Part shown: positions 51,038 through 62,700 of the stretch, one piece after another
How the letters are laid out: each line of letters opens with the position of its first letter
Position numbering within the stretch: position 1 is the first letter of the stretch
Assembly: GCA_944470555.2 (NCBI GenBank)
Contig: OX104130.1
Coordinates: 41,635,491 to 41,699,490 of the forward strand
Direction: 5' to 3'
DNA: 64,000 nucleotides
Origin: Heterobilharzia americana
Taxonomy: Eukaryota > Platyhelminthes > Trematoda > Strigeidida > Schistosomatidae
Notes under the pieces: generated by a model
What the model was told of the DNA's origin: nothing
The model's database searches: none
What the model saw: only the letters and a program-made list of their open reading frames with translations
Translations under genes and position numbers: made by a program

Positions 51038-54000
51038 GTTGGTTGGGTATCTTCATCATCTGCCTTCTCTACATCCACTTGAAGTCCCGTCTTCGCTGCC
51101 TCGCCTCTTCTGTCAACTTGTTAGTTTTCGCCTGTAGATCTTCAAGTTTGTGTGAGATTAGACACAAGTCATCGTTGGCGAAATCCAAATCATCTAGGAT
51201 CATTTCCGCTGTCTGGCCAGTGTATCCCCCTCTTCTCGCTGCCAACTGTTTGCTGCATGATCCAGTCAGTCCACAACACAATCAGGAATATCATGTGTGA
51301 TAGTAGACAGACTTGTCTTACCCGTCAGCCTGTCTTCACTTCGAAGGCATCACTGAGCTTCCCAGTGTGAATTACTTGGCATGTGGCGTCTTCATATATC
51401 TGGCTGTTGAATGAGATTGATAAATGTTTGTGGTATTCCGTAGTGTTGAAGCAGCTGCCAAATTACTTCTCGGTCGACGCTGTCAAAGGCTTTTTCAAAG
51501 TCGATGAGGTTGATTTGCAATAGTTTCCAATATTTGACTTTTTTTGTCTTCTGAATATAATTTGGGTTTTGTGAAGTGATGGAATAATAATGTAACTCAA
51601 CCGGTACAAAAACTGTCACTGTTTTTGTCTCTCTGATATATGTCAAAAACTTTTCATTTTTATTCTATGCAGAATCTAGTGAATAATTTTCATCCAAATT
51701 TAAACAGTTGCCTTAATTAGTCATTAAATTAGATTAAATTGTATCTTTTTGAAGATATTGTTTATAGGAATTATTAAATATATTTGACAACCGGATTAAT
51801 TGTGGACTACTTAAACGAAACCGAGACGTCATCACCAGTTGAACTTTAGGTTAGTACAACACTAGCTCTAATAGCTGCAGACTGGTGGTTCAAATCATGT
51901 AGTTGCCCGGTTTTTCTTTCAATTTCACTTATCACTGTTTGTACCTAATTTTAAACATTTGACTTTTTTCCTTTAGCGTTTAGAAAAGAATCGTAAATGT
52001 AAAGAGGCTGCACTTATTAAAACCAGTGAATCTGCAACAAAATCTACAGAAAGTAATAATAATCAGACTTCCAAGCCAAGTAGAGTAAGTTTTATGCTAA
52101 TTTATGAGTTTATAATTTTTGGATAAGTGAACTGATTAGAAGTCATAGTTTGTTAGTATTTATTCTTTCAAACCATTAATGAGAGGGGGGGGGGATTCCT
52201 ATGCATTTCTGATTGCTCACTTCAATAACATATGTAGCGAATCAGTTCCCGTCTGAATTCTCCATCTTTCTCAAGTAATAATCACCTCTGTTTTATTTTT
52301 GTTGTGTGACTGCTGATATGATTCCAAAAGGTTCGTTGTTCATTCCTTCTAACAAAATTTAACTTAGTCCTCTATTTTCTTTTTGCCCCCCTTAATATCT
52401 TATTATTTAAAGTGGATAATTATAGTTAGTCAACCCTCCAACGCTCGACCAGTATTTTTTTTGTGACTAACAGCCAAGTAATTCACTAAATTAATGGATC
52501 AAATTTCTGCATGCTAATGTTGATCATATATTTCATAGTTTCCAGTGCACACCAGGGTGCTCATCGCGTCCTCTATGGGGTGCATCAGCTGATTGTATCT
52601 GCACTCGTTTTCGTGTTTCGATTTTTAAGTTTCGAACTTTGTACTCATTTCTTCAAACAATAGTGTGTAATCCACTGGGCTAGAGAATTGCGATGACCAC
52701 CTCTTGTTCAACAAGTACCAGCTGTAACGGGATGTTTTGACTGTTCACCTTGTTGATTTATATAATAGAATTGACTGACCTACGTTTTTGCATATGTGCT
52801 CTTTGTACACGAATGCGTTGATGTTATCTGTTTTTATCGTGATCTTGTACTCAAGAATGACTAAAAGGGGATTTCAAACCGTTCTTTCTGCTCTGTCTAG
52901 AACTTGTCAACCGGATGTACATACATCGCTATGCTAGTAACGAAAGACACAAACCAATAACTAAACTTCACAAATTTGAATTACAATTTACATTAATATT
53001 TGTATTTATGATTTAAATACTGTTTGGCGTTCCCCTATTTCTTATTGCATACTTTACTTTAAATATTAGAAATCAGAGCCAAGAAAACAACAGTCAGAAA
53101 CACAAGAATTTGATATCGAAATCCATCGATTGATTGTATCACCAGCTCAATATCGCTTACAACCAGTTTGTCCAGTGTGTGAGGTTTATTCAAATATTCC
53201 AGGTCAAATGTTTCAGTGTCGTGGTCCATGTGGTCGAGTTGTGCATCCACATTGTATGCGATATAAAAACCCACCTCCATCAGGTACATAAATAATATAT
53301 TTATTGAAAATTAAACATTCCGTTTTCACTTTAAATCCGTAAAATGGCTTTTCCCGATATAGGCTGTGATTTTTCACTAGCTTGTAGTATTATAATTCCA
53401 TTTTGTTTCAAGCCTAACCATTATTACAGTGAGACGAAATTACTATTGCTGGACTGTGTTCGTTTATTAGATGTTTCATTCTGTGTTATATCCGGCAAAC
53501 AAGCGTATGAAAAATTGACTAGATACTGAGTCTTCTCAACTCTTTAAGCAGTGTATCATTAGTCAGCATTACGCCCCCTACTGTAAGCATAGGAAATAAA
53601 GCGATATCACCACATTTAGTAGGAATGCACCAAGGTGAAAGATAAAGAAGAAAGCAACCGAAATTGATGAAAAGGGAGCAAGAAGGAATGAGAGAATATT
53701 GAATTTAAGGGATTACGATTGAGATGAAGATAATGTGTGGATACATCTGCACCACTGACATCGATTCTGAGTCATATCACCTAGATTTCAACCATCTATT
53801 TCGGTTGTCACACGGACCACACGGAGGGTCTACATTCCCCTGCCCAGCTCAGACAGACAGTCAGAAACTTCGTGCAGTGGTGCCATGTTTCAGTCTAACC
53901 ACCTCTAACCTTTTTTCGGTCTGAACCTACTTCAGTTAATATCGTGCGATGAGACACATTAGCTAGGCATGCTCAGCACACATCCCAATCATCTCACTCG

Positions 54001-57000
54001 ATGGAAGTTTGACTGACTTTCCTCTTCTCCCTAAAACTCTACACTTGGTTCCCATGTTATTGACGTGGTGGCGCCACGACACACGACCTATGCTACGAAA
54101 GCAACGATGGCCGAACACCTGAAGCCTCCGTGTTCCCTCTAATTTCAATGATCACGTTTCACATCCATATTGCAGAGAAGAGTGGACTGCAACGCAAAGC
54201 CGACCAGATGTCGCGACAGTGCCATAAATGGTGTAAGGTGGAGAAGGTTCAGAGAGCCTTTTGTATCCAAGCAGGGATTTTGTTGGTGACTGATCGACTA
54301 TGCGTGACCCAAATTCTCAAGTAATTGAGGTGGTGAATGCACATAACTATTTTTCCCCCTTTTGTTACGCGAATTGCCAATGCAGACTAGTCCTGGAGTA
54401 ACAGTTTGCATTTGGGTACTAGGCAGGCAAAAGTAGACAGTCGATGGAGTTGAACACCAGTAAATGAGGGTTTCGTCTTGTGTAACACATGTCCAAGCCA
54501 CCACTTTCGTTGACTCCTACTGTCAGTCGAAACAAAGCTATGTTGGATGACGACTAAGGATGATAGAGCATAAACATCGCACTAGTCCATGAAATCTTAG
54601 ACTTTTGGTATACCCTTTTTAAAGAGGTTCAGATTGTCCGGTTGTGGTCATCAAGAATATAGAAATCACTTATGGGAGACTCAATGATACGACTCCGAAT
54701 CGGTCACTATGGCGCAGTTGCTTACACGTTTTACCACTGAGTTTTCGAATATTTTAACCGGTCTTCATCTATCTACTCTCCTTCGCCTTACTCTTTTATT
54801 TACTTAAGTTTCACTTTTTCTTATTTTTTTTCTGGCATGTTGTGAAGTGTAGCAGCCCGAACCAGCTCATTTCTATTCTAGGTTCTACATCTATTTGTCT
54901 CCTCGTCGCTAACCCGAAGTGTTTTTTGTGAAAATTTCACATCAATATGTTTAAGACGTTAAAGATTTTATCTGCCAAAGTCTTCTTAAAATTAGTCTTC
55001 CTTCTTTTGTCTCCGTTAAAGAATATTCACTCTTTTGTGAATATGCCTCTCTGCTATTCATAAACATCCAAAAAGTGTCAAATGCAAATATTCAGTTTTG
55101 AGTTTAAACAATACTGTGATTATTCTGAGTGTTTCTATTGAAGGATTAGTTTTTTCTGCGCTTATACTTATTTCTTAAGTTGCGGGTGCGGATTTTGTTT
55201 CACAATAATTCGTACCAGTGGGTCACTGGTTCGAAACCCGCTCTACCGACCATTAACCCTCGCACAATAAGTGAGACTCATTGCCTATCGCACTAGTGTC
55301 CATTTCGATTTTTCGAATTTGTACATTCACCTAGATGTAAGTGTAATGTATAAATGAATGGTCGGTTACTTCCTCCCTCAACCTATCTGTAAAGTTGCAT
55401 AAAATATAAACGTTTTACTGTGGAGTACAAAATGTCCTTTAAATATAGTTACAGTGCTTGTGACGCTATTAAAGCCAACAGCATAAACGTATAGGAAAAA
55501 CTATGAAAATGATCAGTGTTCTGTAGACATCACAGAAAGGACACTCAAGGTGTGCTAGGTAATTTGCGAAAACTTTAAGGAATTACTTTCGAATACAAGT
55601 ATGAAGTAGACATTGATTTTATGTCTTGGAGGGCTTGCGTACGAAGAAGCTTCACTTCGCTTAAAATAATTAAACTAGCATTAATTATTGAGAGTTGTAG
55701 TTATCTTTATTAAAATTAATTTCCTACGTTCAAATGTTCTTACATATTCTTTTCCCACCATTTAGGGCTCTGTCGTTCATTCATTTATACATAGTATCGT
55801 TAGATTTGTTGTTAAAACCCCTTGAATCTTATGTATTTTTTCATTTGTTATCAACAGTTTAATCTATGTCTCAGAGGCAGTGCACAAGTTCGTACAATAG
55901 GCTACACATTTACTGGGAGAACTTATGGATACTTCATGGTTGTTTGTTCCTTCCGTAGGTATAGCGGAGTTAGAATCGGTGACTCACTGACTGAAAATCA
56001 ATTTCCGAAAGCAGTTAGGTACTCCTTCAAGTATACTGCAACAATTTACTATATTATTGTGCTTAAAATGAGTTAAGCGTGTTATCCACTTCTCCAGCCG
56101 TTTGTTTTGTGTAATTTAGATTATTTGTATCAACTTGTTATAACTAAAGCACAAACCTAAACATGTTTCTCTCTGCTTCATGAAAGATATTAGATCGTGA
56201 AGTAGAATTGTCACTGTGTTATGTAGACATGTTACCTTCAAATACTGAGTAATCTGTTTCGAACCACTTCTGATGCTTTATTCTGAACAGCATTGTCGTT
56301 CACACTGTGTGATTCACAATCTGGTACATAAAGTTTAGCAAAGTTAACTAATTTTTCCTCCCGTTTTTTAATGTGTGCTATCTTTTTACTTGGTTGCCTC
56401 CCACTGTCTATCATAATCCGTTTTTTATCCTTATCTTTCATACACATAGATAACAGCCGTCCTGAAAAATTTCGTTGTCCTCAGTGCCTTACTGGTGAGT
56501 TCCTGTGTTCCATCTGCGGCAAGCCAAGCGAAACAGGATCTAAAGATGGGGCTGGTCAGCTGTATGTGTGTCAGGTAGTTGCGTCTTTCTGTCTCATAAA
56601 AAATCTTGCATGAGTGACTCAGAAGGCTACCTTAGCAACTCCTAAAATAACCAGTTGCATTTCTCTATTTTAAGAAGCAACTACCTTCCCAACAGAAATG
56701 CAGAGACCTAATTAGTTACTTCAGTGGTTGCTAGGGTGATCTTTAGAGTCACTCATCAGCATTATTTGTAAGTATTATCTGTTTAGTAATGATGGGCAGT
56801 GGCTAGCAGTGGAATCCAGGATGCGCATTTCTGTTTTTTTAACTCGTCATATTAAGGGTGCATTTTTCAGACAACTCATCAAACTTTGACAAATGGTATG
56901 TAAGGAGGGTTAGTGACAATAGCGATTTTCTTAACTTAAAGTAGTCGGAGTGTGTTTGAACTCCGTAAGCTTGTGGTTGATAGTGTCAGTTATTCAAACC

Positions 57001-59707
57001 ATTGTACTTTATTGATATAAATCTACCCTGATGTTTAGGCCTAATCCGGGCTGGAGCCTGAGATCCATTACTTGAAAGCGACACCTGAGCATTATTCTAT
57101 GTTAGTGACTCCATAGATCACCCTAGTAAAAACCAAAATAGCCAATCATGTTTAGTTATTTTGGTTGGGATAGTGGCTATTGACAAAATAGAGGAACGCA
57201 GTTTGTCATCGCAGCAGTTGTTAGGCTAGTCTTTAGAGTCATTCATTCTACCTACTGCAATTATATTTGAATCACCTCTTCGTCTCTTTTCATAATTGTA
57301 TGCAAAAAGTGTTGAGTTTTTATTTGAAGTGAACAAGCCAAATGTGCTTTCATATATAAGATCAAATACAGATTACTACTAATAAGTACGGTCAACTTTT
57401 CTATGAATTAGTTCGTAAGGTATTTTATTTTGATCAGCGGATCATTTTCTTCCTATAAGTACCAACTCATCTTGGTACATACACACGAATCAATTAGTAC
57501 TTTGAAAGAATCATAAAAAAAATTATTGTTGTCATTAGAAACAACCTGATTGATATTCTCATGATACACACAATAACTATATGTTCAGAAAACTGTATAA
57601 AGATGAGATAATCACACGTAATGGAACCAATTAGTAATTGTGGGTCTGAAGGCTTGAACTTCAGTTTTTCTAATAAGTAGAACTGGGAATTTTCAAAAAA
57701 ACTGTTTAGTTAGTGGTTTGCACATGTGCTGTAAATAAAAAGATAAAAAGAGGAAGTTTTTACCGCAGTTTCAGAGTCAGTTCCAGCTAAGTCAATCTCT
57801 ACACGTGGATCACCGCGTGATATAAAATGCAGAGAGAGTAATGTAGTACCTCACAAAAGTACAGCGCCTCAGTTTGCAGCAAATCCGCACATCCAAGAAA
57901 TAACATAACAGAGGAAGATAATAAAATGAAATCAAAAAATGTAAAGAGTAGGCGAATGAGTACGAAGGACTGAATAAAACGTTCGAAATTTAGATGTTGA
58001 AGAATGAATACGCCTTCACCTCTCCAAGCGATTTCGAGCTATGTCATCGAGAGTTCGTAAGTATCGATTATCAGTATCTTGAGAACTTCAGCTTACTGTG
58101 TGCAGTTCTGCGTATATTCAATAACTTACAATTAGAAAAAGAATGTTTATTGAGAACATCATAATAAATCTACCTTGACGTAATTAAACATTTGAGTTTA
58201 TGCTTTCAATTTTTAAGGTTATTAATTGTGGTAGGCATTTTCATCGAGAATGTCTCTCTGGGTGGCCTGGAATTCTTACAAGACCTTCAGATAATGTAGT
58301 TGCACGAACTGCAACTTTTCAAATTCTTCGTTGTCCTGCTCATACCTGTAATACCTGCTATCTAGAATCCAGTGAAACTGATTCTCATATCAGAAAATCA
58401 AGCCACTGTGAAGGACCACTTTTAGAATGTGTTCGGTAAATCATTTTTTTTTTTACAAATAACGTTCTCTGTGCATATTCTGTTATGTGACTTAGGTATT
58501 CAGTAACTTAGTGCTTCATAATCTTCATACGGTCAGGGATACACATCATGTTCTTAATGATTGCCATCCTTCATTTTACGAAATAAATACAAAAGCATAA
58601 CGACCTATTATTGTTACTTAGGATACTAAAGAAAGTTCATTCTGATTGTAACTGTTCATTCTATAATAGTTTTACTACCTTATGCATTTTGTCCATATTT
58701 TCTTAATAACAACAGCTAACCACTGCCGGTATCCAGCATATTGCTATGTAAGCTTTAACGTTCCCTAGCCCACATAAGTGGTCATGATTCCCCTAAAACG
58801 GTGGGTGAAATAAGTAATTTTTAGCTTAATTCGAAGTAATCTCTTCATTTATTGCAATGTTTTTAATCTAGTGTCACATTAAGCTGAATGACAACATGCT
58901 AGATATCAGCAGTGCAGCTAACGATTTCACACCATTTGTAAAATGGTGTAAAATAAACACCTTTGGAAAACTAAAGGTATGAGTGTTTCCTCATGAATTC
59001 TAGTGGAAAATTAGTTCTTTATTATGACTGTCTGTTGACATTAGGTTTATAATTGCATTTTAAACATCTTTATTTTAGATCAAGGTGTAGAAAAAAGATG
59101 CTTACTAGCACCTCATGCTCACTATGTTCTTTACCGACAAGGAGTGTTTGTATGGTAATCTTTTTAAGTATTGGTTCCGAAGGAGGCAATGAATGTCTAC
59201 TTGATACTAGTAGACACAATCTGACTCAACTTACTTAGTCGTTCAACGTAAGGGTTGTCCAGTAAAACATTCACCTTGTCCAACGAAATGCCTCTGATAT
59301 CCTGGGAATTATATAACGATAGGGTTATGTCAGAACCGCATAACTCGTCAAACATCTACAATTTTCGTGTGCACAAATTTTATTTTCCTTTCCTCTTCGT
59401 TGCTTACTACTGCCAAGTAGTATACAAAGTGGCATTATAATTTTGTATTTATACGTGGACATCAGTAATTCTACTAAGTGTCCTTCTTGTTATTTTAGAT
59501 GTCCAGCAGTATTTCATACAGGTGATTTATGTACACCAGCTGGTTCGGTTGAAGTTTCGCTATCTCATATTGTATGCCCAAGGCATTTCGATGAATCTCT
59601 ACTAGGTTTATCAAATTTTAAAACGCAACACCCGAATTGGTGTTTCCATTGTTTTAAATCTGGAGCGGAACGCGTACGTTTTGTCGATATTTGTTTCATT
59701 TATGCTG

Positions 59708-59791
<84 letters not shown>

Positions 59792-62700
59792 GCTAACTAT
59801 TTTAGTTACATTAATTCGATGTTAACCATTGTTTTCGTTCTTATTCGGCAATGTTAACACTAGATTTTGCTCTAAGTTTGCTTATAACTTCCAGTATACA
59901 GTCAGTTGTTCCATCAGTAACATTGTAAAAGCTTCACCAACACGTCGAATGAGAGGGAAGAAGTGTCCTCTGGTTTTGATTTATAGCTAATCTACATCTT
60001 CAAAAAAAGCATTGTAAATAATAAAATTCGCACTTTCAAACTAAATATCTTTATGTCCTTCTGAGTCATTCGCTCGTAAACCATTCAGCACCGGAGCACA
60101 CTAACAAATTGAGATTCTTATCATCAGTAAATCGTGGGAGAAGTAGTAACGAAAATGCAAACTAATGAAAGAGCCGTGTAAATAGATATAAATTAACTAC
60201 TAAAAAGGCAACACAAATAGCGGGAGTCGGAAAACAATCGGTAATGACTAGTTAATAGGACTTTACTGTCGATCAATGTTCTCCATCTGTTTTTTCCTGA
60301 GACTATTAAATTATGTGTAAACTGTCATTCATTGTGTACTCCATCTGATGATTAAAAAAGTGCACACGTTTTGGGTATTGATGTTAACCACTTCTTTTAC
60401 CTGTTACTTTAAGTATACATGCTACGCATATATTTCAACAAGTGATATGCTTCTACGTATGTTCATATTTTGGTACTCAACCTTAACCAAACAGTAGCAC
60501 AGTGGAAAAAATTTATGTGGCCGCACACATTTAAACCAATAAACATTTCGTATTTTTAAATTTCTCATTTAAATGAATAGATTGACTGTCAATTCTGTCC
60601 GACTACGTATCACAAAGATTGTTTTCAACCGTCGTTTGGTTCTTTAACTGATGATAAATTTACATGTCGGTCTTGTCGGTGAGTTTCTTTTGTTTCTCTG
60701 TTTAATACTTTTGTGAGTTTTCCTTCAAAATATTACCAACAATGTGATTCTAATGCGTTTAATTTTTGAGCTTTCAGATGAAGAAAAAATATTGAAACTA
60801 TTTGGTTACTACATAATGTTGTTGTTAAAGGGGTAAGAAGGGTTTCAAATTTTGCCACAACAGCTGGTACTTGATGTAGTGGTCGAGTCTTCATTTTGCA
60901 ATAACCCAGTGAGGTATACTAGTTGAAACGGTTATTCTTTGAGGGTATTACTATGCCACAAAAGTCTGTTGGATGATAAGAAAACTAAATACAGTTATCG
61001 TTACAGTCTTAATAGGTTACATTATGATGAGAGTTGTAGTGCGAAGGCGTACTACTTGTTGGAAGAGGTGTGACAGCAGTGAGGTGTTTCCCATGAATGA
61101 CCAGCAGTTCATGCTGATGTCCAAAAAGTTCGACCCCAAGAATATCACACTTATGCCTGCAGTAGAGCTTTTTGGTACCAGGGCGTAAAGCTTTCTATGC
61201 CGGTGCCCAGCACTATCAAATCCCAATCTAACAACCTTGAAAAGGCCCGAAGCATATGTCCCATGAACTCTACAGTCATAAAAAACCAACTTATTTTCCC
61301 TCTCAGGTACGCTAAAGAAACTACCATGTTGAAAACCGGGACTTACAAACCTCCTACAAACCCCCAGCAGTATGCAAGACCCTACTAACCATTGCTTGGT
61401 TTTCTTGTCTTTCTTGTCCCTTTTTTCTTCACTCTTTGATACTAAAATTAGACCTACTACAGCCTCCTCAACTCACTCTTCAACTATTGCTAGTGACCCA
61501 CCTACACTGCCATCAACTGCAGTTCGTATGATACAAAGAATGAGTTCTACCGAAACCCGATAATTTGGCTACATAAACCAAAAGGTTAAGCTATAGTTAC
61601 AGTAGCGGACAACTCCAATGCTCAACTGGAGAATCTGAATCAACCAAGATAGCGTATTTGGGATATGTTATTTCATGCCGTTGAGTGGACTGCTTCGATA
61701 ACCTCTTACAATTTCCCACTGACAATCACTTGGTTTCGGTTTGCACTAACCTCAAATACATAGCAGTATAGACATTCAAAGGTTAGCGAAGTACAGTGAA
61801 TTTCGGCAGCCTCATCCAAATTGATTGCTGCAAACAGGATCTTTCTAGCTGGCTCTAAACACAATAAGTAGGGGAGACAAATGAAAGTAAGTTGACTAAG
61901 AGTTCCGGTAATGACAGCGAGCAATGATGGGTAGCGAAGTAGATAGAGAAAGCATAGAAATTAGATATCGTTCGTCAACTATTTACGCCTACTAAGGATC
62001 CTAGCAAGAAAAAGGATAGTGAGTCGATCCCTGTAAAGTTTGGGTCCCTGATAACATCTCAGGACAAACAACTGGAAAATTCGGCGACACCCTGGAAGAC
62101 AGTTGAGCTGGTCTATGGTCGTACCAGCTCAAATCTGATTGGAACGCAGATGTTGGTTTTCCAACTCTCCTCGAATTTGATAATGATGTTTCAAACCTGA
62201 GATGATGCAAAGCAGCAGGACTTGGCGGTTTTCCACCAGAGGTTTTTAAGGAGGAAGTTGGGAAATAACTAAATGGAATGTTGGAGTTACTAGGATGTGT
62301 ATGCAAATTACAGATAGTACCGTCACACCATAGGTCTAGACCTTTCACCACTTCAGTTTGTAAAAGGGAAAAAACTTTGCGTGACAGTTTTGTATCCCTT
62401 TTTTCCTTTTCACCTTGTCTTATAACTTCACTGTGAGGTCCGCTGTTGACTGAACTTGAATTAGTTTGAAAGAAAGCTCACGATTTGCTAGAACAAGGCG
62501 TAGCATCAGTTCATGAAGTCTGTGACTGTAGGCCTGAGCCGTGCAGTTGGTGTAGACTACCTGGCTGGGGACCCCGATGAGTCGGTGTTTAGAGGCTTGT
62601 TGACATGGCAGAAATTGGTCGCAATGGCGCATATGTGTTCACTCTTGGACTTCTTCTGAAGCGTAGATATTTTCACTATTCTTGTTTTTCTACTTCTTTC

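Noticed and set aside
55200..55340. SINE or tRNA on the + strand around GGTTCGAAACCC
   Set aside because: Only a B-box-like motif is seen; no A box or cloverleaf could be traced.
55822..56076. Frame after an acceptor-like CAG in the PHD1 intron
   Set aside because: In the phase required by exon g it starts with a stop; exon g joins exon h correctly without it.
59053..59300. Possible extra NSD exon after TTTATTTTAG, with a natural-looking short frame
   Set aside because: The natural-looking frame has the wrong entry phase, and exon i joins exon j directly to give LLECVRCPAVFH, the expected family sequence.
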